Shown: positions 45,410-54,392 of the stretch, piece by piece
How the letters are laid out: every line of letters starts with the position of its first letter
Position numbering within the stretch: the stretch's first letter is position 1
Origin: Pseudomonas sp. H9
GTDB taxonomy: Bacteria; Pseudomonadota; Gammaproteobacteria; Pseudomonadales; Pseudomonadaceae
Direction: 5' to 3'
Length of the DNA: 64,000 nt
Assembly (NCBI RefSeq): GCF_004353925.1
Contig: NZ_SMOK01000011.1
Coordinates: 62,001 to 126,000 of the forward strand
The notes under the pieces: model-generated
Told to the model about the DNA's origin: nothing
Databases searched by the model: none
The model's input: only the letters and a program-made list of their open reading frames with translations
Translations under genes and position numbers: made by a program

Positions 45410-47607
45410 GACTGTGGCTCCTGAATGGCTGCCGGGCACTCTTCGGGCCGTACCACCGGGCCGAAATGCACCAGGTTGCCTTGGTCGAGGACGAGAATGG
45501 CGTCTGCCATCCGGATCAGCGATGGGCGATGGGTGGCGATCAGCACGGTGGATTTGCCATGCAGTTCGCCAATTACCTGCTTGAGCGAGCCGTCCAGCAG
45601 CGGGTCGCCATCGCGCAGAGGATCGTCGAGCAGTACCAGCGCAGGGGTGCCGAGCAATGCATCAGTGAGGCCGACAATGTGGCGTATCCGCAGTGAGCGC
45701 GGATCATCGCGCCAGGGGTCAAGCCGCAGGTCCAGCGCCTGGGCGACACTTTCGCAGCCGAGCAAGCGCCACCAGTTTTCACCTGCCACCCGTGTCAGGG
45801 TCTGGTAGATCTGGCTCTGACTGGCGAAGGGATGGCTCAGAAGCAATGACTGGCGGATGCTCAGCGGCAGGTTGTCTTCGGACTGCATCTGAAAGCCAAC
45901 CCAGGTCCGGTAATCGCAGGGATTGAACTGACGGATGTCACGACCGTCGAGCGATACCCGACCACTCTGGGCGCAGCGTATACCGGCCAGGCACTGCAGC
46001 AGGGTACTTTTGCCTGCCCCGTTCGGGCCGACCACAGCGATGAGCTGGCCGGGTTCGGCCTGGAAGCTGATGTTGTTCAGTGCAGGTTCCCGGTCGCTGG
46101 CATGCCGATAGAACAGGCGCTCGGCACCGATGCGGGGAGGCAGGGGTTCGACTGGCAAGGTGACCTGAGGGTCTTGCAACTCACCGGTCGACAACATCAA
46201 ACGGTCCAGTTGCAACCGGGCGTCTTGCAGTTGCTGCAAACGCAGGCTGAAAGCGAAAAACTGCTGGGCCGGACCGGTTACCCGCCAGATCAGCATCATC
46301 GCGGCGATCAACCCGCCGGTGCTCATGCCGCCGCCGATCACCAAGGCGATACCTCCGGCCATGGTGGCCAGCACCGTGAGCATGCCCAATGCGTGGCCGA
46401 CGCTGTGTGTCAGTGCCTGGGTCAGTACCAGGTCGCGATTGGTCTTGGCCGCTTGTACCGACAAGTCGCGCAGCCGTTGCAACCAGTGATGACTGCCATT
46501 GACGCCCTGCAGGGCGCGCAGGCGGCGCACACCACTGGCAAATGCCTCTGTCAGCTGATTGGCGGCGCGCGCCGACGCGCTGGTTTGACGTTGGGCGATG
46601 GGCCGCAGCAGTTTGGCTGCGAGTAGATACAGCAGTAGCCCGGCAATTGGCACCAGAACGATCCAGCCACCGAGTAGGGCGATAGTGGCAAGAAAGATCA
46701 CCACGAACGGGTAGTCGATCAGCGCGGCCGTGCCGGCACCACCGACATACTGGCGCAGGCTTTCCAGTGAACGCATGCGGTTGAGGTTGTTGTTGACGCC
46801 CAGACGCCCCGACACCTCGACCGGCAGCCCCAGGGTCTTGCGCAGCACCGCAGGGCCAATGTTGGCACCGGCCCAGGCGCCGAGCCGGGCTAGCGCGACG
46901 CTGCGGCCCACCCGTAGCAGCCAACCGGCGACAACCGCAATACCCGCAGCGCACGCCAGCGCCCACAGGGTGTCGGTGGCACCGCTGGGGATCACCGTGT
47001 TGTAGACCACCATGGTGAACAGGGAGACGGCCAAGGCCAGCAGGTTGACGATCAGGCTGATCAGCAGCACCCCGGCCAGTTCGCGGTGTGCTTTACCAAA
47101 CAGGCGGGGGAGCCAGTCTGGTTGTGGCGCATCGATATGGCTGTGGTCGAGGTCGCGCTGTACACGCAACAAATCATCGGTTGCAGGCGGTTGCCAGTCG
47201 CTGCGCGGCTGCACGCCGTCGTGCCACCAGTCCAGGCCATCGTGGCGGCCGAGGTAAACCGAGCAGCGTTCGCCATTCAGTGCCAGGCTGCCGCTGGGCA
47301 GTTGATCCAGGGCACGCTCGCGTTCCTTGGAAGAAATGCGTACCAGATGAAAACCGATGTCATCAAGTAAGGCGCGCAGGTCGTTTTCAGTAAACGCTTC
47401 ACCTTCCGGCGGCAGGCTGGGTGCCAGCAGGCGCGGCGCGCCAAACCAGTCCAGCGCGACCAGCAGCGTCGGTAGGCTGCGCGCAAGGGGAGAGGCCTGC
47501 AGCCTGGCGTTGCCCAGGCTGTCGGCAATGCGCTGCATCCTGGCGTCTTCTGACCAGTAGCGTTGTACCGGTGACAAGGCCGAGCGTGGATCGAATGGGC
47601 TATTCAT
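45406..47607 (-). CDS. Type I secretion ABC exporter subunit 1 (active Walker A)
   Basis: A 733-residue half-transporter. It starts with an N-terminal region of about 170 residues resembling a C39-peptidase-like domain without an evident catalytic Cys/His pair, probably a substrate-docking domain. A six-helix membrane domain follows, then a nucleotide-binding domain. Walker A is intact (AVVGPNGAGKSTLLQCLAG, near residue 525). The signature LSGGQ is not recognisable (SLRIRHIVGLTDALLG), and Walker B has Asp in place of the catalytic Glu (LVLLDDPL). With the next gene's product it should form a heterodimer in which this subunit supplies ATP binding. It overlaps the upstream ABC gene by eight bases (ATGAATAG) and the downstream HlyD gene by four, so the three are tightly co-translated. 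Confidence 0.88.
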   Translation of the reverse strand: MNSPFDPRSALSPVQRYWSEDARMQRIADSLGNARLQASPLARSLPTLLVALDWFGAPRLLAPSLPPEGEAFTENDLRALLDDIGFHLVRISSKERERALDQLPSGSLALNGERCSVYLGRHDGLDWWHDGVQPRSDWQPPATDDLLRVQRDLDHSHIDAPQPDWLPRLFGKAHRELAGVLLISLIVNLLALAVSLFTMVVYNTVIPSGATDTLWALACAAGIAVVAGWLLRVGRSVALARLGAWAGANIGPAVLRKTLGLPVEVSGRLGVNNNLNRMRSLESLRQYVGGAGTAALIDYPFVVIFLATIALLGGWIVLVPIAGLLLYLLAAKLLRPIAQRQTSASARAANQLTEAFASGVRRLRALQGVNGSHHWLQRLRDLSVQAAKTNRDLVLTQALTHSVGHALGMLTVLATMAGGIALVIGGGMSTGGLIAAMMLIWRVTGPAQQFFAFSLRLQQLQDARLQLDRLMLSTGELQDPQVTLPVEPLPPRIGAERLFYRHASDREPALNNISFQAEPGQLIAVVGPNGAGKSTLLQCLAGIRCAQSGRVSLDGRDIRQFNPCDYRTWVGFQMQSEDNLPLSIRQSLLLSHPFASQSQIYQTLTRVAGENWWRLLGCESVAQALDLRLDPWRDDPRSLRIRHIVGLTDALLGTPALVLLDDPLRDGDPLLDGSLKQVIGELHGKSTVLIATHRPSLIRMADAILVLDQGNLVHFGPVVRPEECPAAIQEPQS

Positions 47608-49207
47608 GGGACACACTCCGGTCAATGGCGATGTGCCGGTCGCAGGCTTCGATCAGCGGGCGCTTGGCACTGGCGACCAGTACGGTGGTGTGCCCGCGCA
47701 AGCTTTGCAGCACCGCGGCCAGGCGCTTTTGGCCATCCAGATCCAGGCCGCTGTCGGCATAATCAAGCAACAACACCTTGGGTTTACGAACCAGCGCCCG
47801 GATCAGCGCGATGCGTTGATAGATCCCTTCATCCAGCGGCTCGGCGCCGAGGCTGCCAATTTCGCTGAGTACCCCATTACGCAAGCGGCCCAGGTGCGGC
47901 ATCAGGCCCAACGCCTCGCTAAGCTCGCGGGCCGGTGCGCTGAAACGGGGGTCGAAGAAGGTCAGGTTGTTAAGAATCGAGCCCGGCACCACTGCCGGGT
48001 GGCGTGGCACAAGGCTGATGGCTGCGCGTACTTCGGTGTGCGGGTATTGGCCGATCGGTTGCCCATCAATTTGTACCCGCAAACCAGCGCTCTGGCTGTT
48101 GCCAGCGATCTGCGCCAACAGGTCGGACGCGTTGGTGGCGTCGGCACAGTCCAGCCAGACCAACTCGCCGGGTTCAATGACAATTCTCTCTTCACTGGCG
48201 CCAACGAAGTTCACCTCGATGCGCGGATGTTTAATGCTTTGGGTAACGGGAAACTGTGGCTGCGGCGCGCCCAGCGCGGGCAGGCTCAGCAGGTCACGCA
48301 CCTTGCGTTGTGCCTCCTGCGCTTGGGCCAACTGTGACAAGTAACCCAAGCCCGCCATGACCGGAGCAATCGAGCGGCCTGCAAGGAGGGTGCAGGCGGA
48401 CAGCGCGCCGGTACTGAGGTGGCCATCGAGCACCTGCAGGGCACCGAAGATCACCACCAGTACCGTGGACAGTTGCCCCAGCAGGGCCGCGTTCTCGCGA
48501 ACCCAGGCGTTGCAGTGTTCGAGCTGTGCGCTGGCGGCCATGTAGCGCCCGTTGAGGCTCGCGTAAAGCCGCCCAAGGCCTGGTTCTGCGGCGCGTGACT
48601 TAACCTCGGCCAGCCCGGCGAAGGACGCCCAGAGCAATTCACGGCGTGCGTGGTCTGCGGCCTCCACCCGTGTCAGGTTGGTTTCGGTCGAACGCTTGAC
48701 CAGCAGCGCCAGCCCCAGTGCGACGGCGAACAGCACGCAGGGAATCACTGCCAGCCAGCCACCGATGTAGGCGATCAGCGCCAGGTAGACGAAAACGAAG
48801 GGAATCTCGTAGAGCGCGACTGCGGCGTTGCCCGACCGCAGATCGCGCAGTTGGCTTACGGCGCGCAGCCCCTCAACCACGCGGGCAACACCGCGGTGTT
48901 CGATTTCAACGATGTCAGCTTGCAGCAGGCGCTCGAAGATGCGCGAGCTGGCCTCATGTTCGTAGCGAGCGCCAATGTAGGCAAAGAGTGCCGTACGGCC
49001 ATAGCGCAGGAGTGCCTCCAGGGCGATGGCAACACCAACGCCGAGCAACAGCCACAGCGCGGTGCCACTCGACTGGCTCGGCAGAATACGGTCGTAAATT
49101 TGCAGCAGGGCCAGCGGCAGGGCCAGTGCCAGCAGATGAATGACCAGCGACACGGTAATGATGTCCCAGCGCCGAATGCTAATGCTGGGGGCGGTTTGGC
49201 TACTCAC
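47600..49207 (-). CDS. Type I secretion ABC exporter subunit 2 (degenerate ATPase)
   Basis: A 535-residue ABC half-transporter. The membrane domain comes first (IITVSLVIHLLALALPLALL and further helices). It is followed by a nucleotide-binding domain that has lost the Walker A lysine (LVWLDCADATNASDLLAQIA in place of GxxGxGKS, near residue 350). It also lacks the Walker B glutamate (VLLLDYADSGLD). A signature-like LDEGIYQRIALIRAL remains and could complete the site formed with subunit 1. It starts with GTG at 49207, preceded by AGGAGAGGA. It is the first gene of the leftward operon; no gene for a TolC partner or a LapD/LapG release system is nearby. Confidence 0.87.
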   Translation of the reverse strand: MSSQTAPSISIRRWDIITVSLVIHLLALALPLALLQIYDRILPSQSSGTALWLLLGVGVAIALEALLRYGRTALFAYIGARYEHEASSRIFERLLQADIVEIEHRGVARVVEGLRAVSQLRDLRSGNAAVALYEIPFVFVYLALIAYIGGWLAVIPCVLFAVALGLALLVKRSTETNLTRVEAADHARRELLWASFAGLAEVKSRAAEPGLGRLYASLNGRYMAASAQLEHCNAWVRENAALLGQLSTVLVVIFGALQVLDGHLSTGALSACTLLAGRSIAPVMAGLGYLSQLAQAQEAQRKVRDLLSLPALGAPQPQFPVTQSIKHPRIEVNFVGASEERIVIEPGELVWLDCADATNASDLLAQIAGNSQSAGLRVQIDGQPIGQYPHTEVRAAISLVPRHPAVVPGSILNNLTFFDPRFSAPARELSEALGLMPHLGRLRNGVLSEIGSLGAEPLDEGIYQRIALIRALVRKPKVLLLDYADSGLDLDGQKRLAAVLQSLRGHTTVLVASAKRPLIEACDRHIAIDRSVSHE

Positions 49208-49794
49208 AATGAGTCCTCTCCTGAATCACGACCGCAAAGCCTTGGCTCGACGTTCGTGGAGGTACTTCGGTATGGAGCAAAGGTAGCGCTACCCGGCAAA
49301 TTCAGGCTGTAGGTCGGAGGTGAGTTGCTTGTAGGAAAACATGAAGTAAGGCGGTGGATGGCTAAGGGTATGGGTGTGCCAATGAACGGCTGGTCGCTGG
49401 CCACCGACATCGGCTACCGGGACACCGATTGGCTGCGCCGCGCCCGCGCAGGCTTGATCGCGGTGCTGGGCCTCGTACCCACGCACACAGCAGCAAAAGC
49501 AGAACTGGCTACCGGCGCCCAAGAAGGGTTTTTAGTTTACTGCGCGGTTTTATGGCCCTCATGCACCCTTGACGATACATCCTGGACAACTGCTCCCTGG
49601 GCTGGTTCGTTGGAACTACCTTCAAAACCCTCCATGCATCCTACCTTTGGCGGTCGTCGCGCTGGTGCGGCGCTTCCTAGTATCGCCTGTCATGAGCGCC
49701 ATCCGACTCATGCTTCGAGCACTTTCAGTGCTTAGGGCCGACAGCGGATTGGCAGCGCTCCGACCGCCCACCCCTGCATGGAAGGCCAAACACC
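49208..49794. other. 587-bp divergent region between exporter operon and ALDH B, no convincing gene
   Basis: A 136-codon frame at 49325-49735 has no plausible ribosome site or recognisable domain, so I do not call it. A 12-bp perfect palindrome (GGTAGCGCTACC at 49282-49293) lies 75 bp before the exporter start and could be an operator for that operon. No island-type operator is present. Confidence 0.5.
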
Positions 49795-51207
49795 ATGAGT
49801 GCCAACGAAAACCTCAATGTCGCCAATATTCGTGTGATCCTGGACAAGCAACGTGCCGCCTGCCTGAGCGGTGAGCCCTGGACGGCCGAGCAACGCTGTG
49901 AATTGATTGACCGGGCCATCGGTCTGCTGGTCGATTACCAGGATGAAATCATCGAAGCCCTGTCGGCAGACTTCGGGCATCGCAGCCAAGACTTCACGCG
50001 CATGCTGGATGTGCTGGGGCCATTGGCATCCTTGAAGTACACCAAGGCCAAAATCGCCGAATGGATGCAGCCGGAGCTGAGGGCCAGCGAGCGTGGAGAG
50101 GCTTGGGTGCAGTATCAGCCGCTGGGCGTAGTAGGCATTCTCACAGCCTGGAACTTTCCGGGCAACATGGTCTTTAACGGCCTGGCGGGTGCCTTGGCCG
50201 CGGGCAACCGGGTGATGATCAAAGTCTCGGAATACAACCCGAAAACCTCCGCGTTGCTGGCGCGGATGTTCCGCGAAGTGTATGCCGAGGACGAAGTCGC
50301 GATCATCACCGGCGGTGCGGATATCGGCCACGCATTCTGCCAGCAACCGTTCGACCATCTGTTGTTTACCGGTTCCAGCAGCATCGGCAAACAGGTCATG
50401 CGGGCTGCGGCCGAGAACCTGGTGCCGGTTACCCTGGAGCTTGGGGGCAAGTCGCCAACCATCATTTCGCGCACGGCGGACATGAAGGCTGCCGTCAGCA
50501 AAATCATGACCGGCAAGCTGCACAATGCCGGGCAGATTTGCCTGGCACCGGACTATGTGCTCGTGCCCGAAGAGCAGCAAGAAGCGTTCGTCGCGGCGGC
50601 CCGGGAGGTGGTTGCCACGCTGTTCCCGACCTTGCTCGACAACCCGGATTACACCTCGGTAATCAACAGCCGCCACTTTGAGCGCTTGCACGGGTACCTG
50701 AATGAGGCCCGCGATGCAGGCATCGAGTTGATCGAGTTGAACCCAGCTGGCGAGAATTTCGATGGCCAGCCGCACCACAAAATGGTGCCGACCTTGTTGC
50801 GCAATCCCGGTGATGAGTTGCAGGTCATGCAGGATGAAATCTTCGGCCCGCTGTTGCCGTTCAAAACCTACAAATCCTTTGCCGAAGTGGTCAGCTACAT
50901 CAATTCGCGCCCGCGTCCGCTGGGCCTGTACTACTTCGGCAGCGATGCCGATGAAGAGTCCTTCGTACTCAATCGCACCACCTCTGGCGGCGTGACGCTC
51001 AATGACGTGTTGCGCCACGGTGGAGTCGAGACCCTGCCATTCGGTGGCGTCGGCAACAGTGGTATGGGCTGCTACCACGGCATTGACGGTTTCCGCACCT
51101 TCAGCCACGGCAAATCGGTACTGCGCGCTGCCGATGGGCCAGACGCGATGCGCCCTCCGTACAGCGAACAGGCGCGCCAGTTTGTCGGATCGATGATCAA
51201 ACGCTGA
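49795..51207 (+). CDS. Aldehyde dehydrogenase B (coniferyl-aldehyde-dehydrogenase-like)
   Basis: A 470-residue ALDH of the shorter CalB/ALDH3-like type. It has ILTAWNFPGNMVFNGLAGAL, VTLELGGKSPTIISRTAD with the catalytic glutamate, NAGQICLAPDYVLVP with the catalytic cysteine, and LPFGGVGNSGMGCYHGIDGF near the end. Bacterial CalB oxidises coniferyl aldehyde, but relatives accept many aromatic and aliphatic aldehydes. It is not a close copy of ALDH A. The zinc alcohol dehydrogenase gene follows 36 bp later in the same direction, so the pair should convert an alcohol to an acid. That gives the island a second, NAD-linked oxidation route besides the GMC enzymes. Confidence 0.9.
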   Translation: MSANENLNVANIRVILDKQRAACLSGEPWTAEQRCELIDRAIGLLVDYQDEIIEALSADFGHRSQDFTRMLDVLGPLASLKYTKAKIAEWMQPELRASERGEAWVQYQPLGVVGILTAWNFPGNMVFNGLAGALAAGNRVMIKVSEYNPKTSALLARMFREVYAEDEVAIITGGADIGHAFCQQPFDHLLFTGSSSIGKQVMRAAAENLVPVTLELGGKSPTIISRTADMKAAVSKIMTGKLHNAGQICLAPDYVLVPEEQQEAFVAAAREVVATLFPTLLDNPDYTSVINSRHFERLHGYLNEARDAGIELIELNPAGENFDGQPHHKMVPTLLRNPGDELQVMQDEIFGPLLPFKTYKSFAEVVSYINSRPRPLGLYYFGSDADEESFVLNRTTSGGVTLNDVLRHGGVETLPFGGVGNSGMGCYHGIDGFRTFSHGKSVLRAADGPDAMRPPYSEQARQFVGSMIKR

Positions 51208-51243
51208 GACCCGCAACGTATTCCTTATGAAGAGAGTAACACT

Positions 51244-52329
51244 ATGAAAGCTGCCGTTTTGCACGCCCCTGGATCGCCGCTGACCATCGAAGAAGTCGGC
51301 ATCAGCAAGCCTGGGCCAAGAGAAGTGCTGGTGCGCACCGTTGCGGTGGGCGTTTGCCACTCTGATCTGCACTTTGTCGATGGCGCCTACCCGCACCCGT
51401 TGCCAGTGGTGCTCGGGCACGAAGCGTCCGGCATCGTCGAGCAGGTAGGTGCCGACGTACGCACGGTCAAGCCGGGCGATCATGTGGTGACCTGCCTGTC
51501 AGCTTATTGCGGCCACTGCGAGCATTGCGTTACCGGGCACCTGTCGTTGTGCGTGTCCCCCGACACCAAGCGCCGTGTCGATGAAGAGTCACGCCTGACC
51601 TACGTACAAAAGCCGATGACGCAGTTCATCAATTTGTCGGCCTATGCCGAACAGATGCTGGTGCACGAGAACGCCCTGGTCTCGATTCGTCGCGACATGC
51701 CGCTCGACCGGGCGGCTCTGCTCGGTTGTGCAGTCACCACCGGCACCGGTGCGGTGTTCAACACGGCCAAGGTGCGTCCGGGTGAAACCGTGGCGGTGAT
51801 CGGCTGCGGTGGTATTGGCCTGGCCACCATCAACGGCGCGGCACTGGCCGGTGCCGGGCGAATCATCGCCATCGACATGCTCGATTCGAAACTGGAGCTT
51901 GCCAAACAGTTCGGCGCGACCGATGTGGTCAATGCCAAAGATGGCAGTGCCGTGGCGCAAGTGCTGGAGTTGACCCGTGGAGGCGTGCATCACGCGTTCG
52001 AATGCATCGGCCTCAAGCAAACCGCTGAACAGGCCTTCGGCATGCTTGCACGCGGCGGTACCGCCACCGTGATCGGCATGATCAAGCCCGGTGTAAAGCT
52101 TGAGCTCGACCCACTGGCGATGCTTCACGAACGACGCATACAGGGTTCGTTCATGGGCTCCAACCGCTTCCCGGTAGACCTGCCGCGCCTGACCGACTTC
52201 TACCTGCAGGGCCGACTCAAGCTCGACGAAATGATCTCGCAGCGCATCAAGCTGGAACAAATCAACGATGCCTTCGACGAACTGCGCCGGGGCGAGCTGG
52301 CACGCTCGGTCATTATCTTCGACCAATAA
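51244..52329 (+). CDS. Zinc-dependent alcohol dehydrogenase (MDR family)
   Basis: A 361-residue medium-chain alcohol dehydrogenase. The catalytic zinc ligands are visible as Cys38 (GVCHSDLHF), His59-Glu60 (LGHEASG) and the later LGCAVTTGTGAV cysteine. The structural zinc site is the CGHCEHCVTGHLSLC cluster (Cys89, 92, 95, 103). The NAD fold has VIGCGGIGLATINGAALAGA followed by the acidic AIDMLD, so NAD is the likely cofactor. It resembles class III-like and NDMA-type bacterial enzymes that oxidise primary alcohols. GAGAG precedes the ATG at 51244. It is followed, 150 bp later, by the intact sulfatase gene and probably acts on the alcohol that enzyme frees. Confidence 0.92.
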   Translation: MKAAVLHAPGSPLTIEEVGISKPGPREVLVRTVAVGVCHSDLHFVDGAYPHPLPVVLGHEASGIVEQVGADVRTVKPGDHVVTCLSAYCGHCEHCVTGHLSLCVSPDTKRRVDEESRLTYVQKPMTQFINLSAYAEQMLVHENALVSIRRDMPLDRAALLGCAVTTGTGAVFNTAKVRPGETVAVIGCGGIGLATINGAALAGAGRIIAIDMLDSKLELAKQFGATDVVNAKDGSAVAQVLELTRGGVHHAFECIGLKQTAEQAFGMLARGGTATVIGMIKPGVKLELDPLAMLHERRIQGSFMGSNRFPVDLPRLTDFYLQGRLKLDEMISQRIKLEQINDAFDELRRGELARSVIIFDQ

Positions 52330-52479
52330 GCGCGGTCAGGTTATCGGCAAATTCCAGGTGTTGCAGCACCTCATTGACCCGGCTCGCCGCTTGCGCGGCG
52401 GGTGCAGGCCTGCAGCGACATCGTTCAGGACGGCCAGGTGCGCCGCAGCGCTTCAAATAAGAATAAGGGAGAGAACGTC

Positions 52480-54063
52480 ATGACCTCATCATGGGGAGTA
52501 CCTTTCAAGCGACTACGCAATTTCACCCTCGCAAGCGTGCTGCTGGTCGTATCACTAGGCAGTTCTGCCGCAGACAAACCCAACGTGCTGGTCATCTTTG
52601 GTGATGACATTGGCATGTTCAATATCAGTGCTTACAACCAGGGCATGATGGGCTATGAAACGCCAAGCATTGACCGCATTGCCAAAGAAGGCGTGCTGTT
52701 TACCCACGCCTATGGAGAACAGTCGTGCACCGCAGGTCGCTCGGCGTTTGCCCTGGGCCAGCACCCGTTCCGTACCGGTCTGTTGACCGTTGGCATGCCG
52801 GGCTCCGAACACGGCATACCGGATTGGGCGCCGACCATCGGCGACGTCATGAAGCAGCAAGGCTATACCACCGGCCAGTTTGGCAAGAATCACCTGGGCG
52901 ACCGCGACAAACACCTGCCAACCAACCATGGCTTCGATGAGTTTTTCGGCAATCTGTATCACATGAACGCCGAAGAGGAACCGGAGACGTACTACTACCC
53001 CAAAGACCCGGAGTTCCGCAAAAAGTACGGTCCGCGCGGTGTGATTCACTCATACGCCGACGGCAGGATCGAAGACACAGGCCCCCTGACGCGCAAGCGC
53101 ATGGAGACTATCGATGATGAACTGGTGCAGGCCACCGAGAATTTCATCGACAAGGCGCACAAGGCTGACAAACCCTTTTTTGTCTGGTTCAACGCGACCC
53201 GCATGCACATCTGGACTCACCTGAAGAAGGAATCCGAGGGCAAGACCGGCATCGGCCTGTACCCCGACGGTATGGTTGAGCATGACGGCCAGGTGGGCCA
53301 GTTATTGAAAAAGCTCGATGATCTGGGGATCGCCGACAACACGATCGTGATCTACACCACCGACAACGGCGCGCAGAAGTTCAGTTGGCCGGATGGCGGC
53401 ACCTCGCCGTTCAAGGGCGAGAAGGGTACCTCCAATGAAGGTGGGCATCGCGTACCGCTGCTGGTGAAGTGGCCGAAGGTGCTCGAGCCCGGGACTCACT
53501 CCAACAAACTGATTGCCCACAACGACTGGATGCCGACGCTTGCCGCCGCTGCGGGTGCGCCGAACCTGGTGGCCGACCTGGCCAAGGGCACTGAGCTCAA
53601 TGGCAAGCAATACCGTGTGCATCTGGACGGGTATAGCTTCCTGCCGTTCTTCAAGGGCGAGGCCAAAGACAGCCCGCGTGAGGAGTACTTCTACTTCAGC
53701 ATGGGCGGCGACCTCGACGCCATCCGTTGGAAGGACTGGCGCCTGAGCTTGGCCAACATGGACGGTGACTTCAGCACTGCGGTGCGCACGGTCAGCAACG
53801 TGCCGGCCCTCACCAACCTTAAGGCCGACCCCTTCCAGACCGCACGCAAGGAATCGCCGATGGCCAGGCGCTGGGCCGCCGACCAGGCATGGCTGTTGGT
53901 GCCAATCCAGGCCAAGATCAAGGCCTTCCTCGGTACGCTGGGTGAGTACCCGTTCCAGGAGGGGGTGAGCCTGAATGCCGGTAACATCAACTACCAGAGC
54001 CTGGCGGTGAAGAAAATGATGATGAGCGTGCAGAAGCCTGCATCACCCGCGCCTGCAAATTAA
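52480..54063 (+). CDS. Arylsulfatase-like FGly sulfatase, copy B (intact)
   Basis: A 527-residue type I sulfatase with a signal peptide (RLRNFTLASVLLVVSLGSSA), so periplasmic. Asp42-Asp43 in FGDDIG and YTTDNGAQKF bind the metal. Cys83 in SCTAGRSAF should be converted to formylglycine; the CxAxR form is the one often matured by anaerobic-type AtsB enzymes, and no maturase gene is in the window. GKNHLGD and HNDWMPTLAA add further active-site positions. It would split a sulfate ester to an alcohol and sulfate. AGGGAGAG lies just before the ATG at 52480; the longer frame to 52402 lacks a signal. Its near-twin copy A at 14.5 kb is broken. Substrate is unknown; co-location with GMC and acyl-CoA genes suggests an alkyl, not aryl, ester. 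Confidence 0.9.
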   Translation: MTSSWGVPFKRLRNFTLASVLLVVSLGSSAADKPNVLVIFGDDIGMFNISAYNQGMMGYETPSIDRIAKEGVLFTHAYGEQSCTAGRSAFALGQHPFRTGLLTVGMPGSEHGIPDWAPTIGDVMKQQGYTTGQFGKNHLGDRDKHLPTNHGFDEFFGNLYHMNAEEEPETYYYPKDPEFRKKYGPRGVIHSYADGRIEDTGPLTRKRMETIDDELVQATENFIDKAHKADKPFFVWFNATRMHIWTHLKKESEGKTGIGLYPDGMVEHDGQVGQLLKKLDDLGIADNTIVIYTTDNGAQKFSWPDGGTSPFKGEKGTSNEGGHRVPLLVKWPKVLEPGTHSNKLIAHNDWMPTLAAAAGAPNLVADLAKGTELNGKQYRVHLDGYSFLPFFKGEAKDSPREEYFYFSMGGDLDAIRWKDWRLSLANMDGDFSTAVRTVSNVPALTNLKADPFQTARKESPMARRWAADQAWLLVPIQAKIKAFLGTLGEYPFQEGVSLNAGNINYQSLAVKKMMMSVQKPASPAPAN

Positions 54064-54071
54064 CCTTGGAT

Positions 54072-54093
54072 CGGGGGCGCGAATGCGCCCCCG
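54072..54093 (+). terminator. Rho-independent-type terminator after sulfatase B
   Basis: CGGGGGCGC pairs with GCGCCCCCG around GAAT, followed by TTTAC, nine bases after the sulfatase stop codon. Confidence 0.75.
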
Positions 54094-54268
54094 TTTACAT
54101 ACCTGACGCGGCCAACAGGCCTGTCAGCGGCGCAACCAACGCCTTCAATTTTACCGACGCTGCGATAGCCGGCGTGCCGGAACCTTCTACGACCTCCCTG
54201 GTTGGGCAATTACGTCCCTGACGTGGCGTTTTATTTTTCCTCTTCGATAGCGCTTTGCGCCTGACTGA

Positions 54269-54287
54269 ACACCCCACTTCGGGGAGG
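54269..54287 (+). promoter_or_regulatory. Island operator site 11 (ACACCCCA-CTT-CGGGGAGG)
   Basis: Six of eight and seven of eight matches to the two half-sites, 106 bp before GMC enzyme B. TTGCCT at 54305-54310 follows after 17 bp. Confidence 0.55.
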
Positions 54288-54392
54288 TGGCAGCGCGCCC
54301 CCTTTTGCCTACTTTCGAATGCACGACAGATTGGCCTGCCTGTCCTCTCAAGGCAGCGCCCTCGGACGCCATTACAACAACAGGAAAAGCGT

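Larger units (their letters stand above)
54064..54392. other. 329-bp gap between sulfatase B and GMC enzyme B
   Basis: It holds a terminator (54072-54093) and operator site 11 (54269-54287). No gene is seen. Confidence 0.6.

Noticed and set aside
49325..49735. 136-codon rightward frame upstream of ALDH B
   Set aside because: No ribosome site, composition like noncoding DNA and no recognised domain.
49732..51483. 583-codon leftward open frame opposite ALDH B and the alcohol dehydrogenase
   Set aside because: It is a shadow of two clear genes on the other strand; long antisense frames are common in this high-GC codon use, and it shows no domain motifs.
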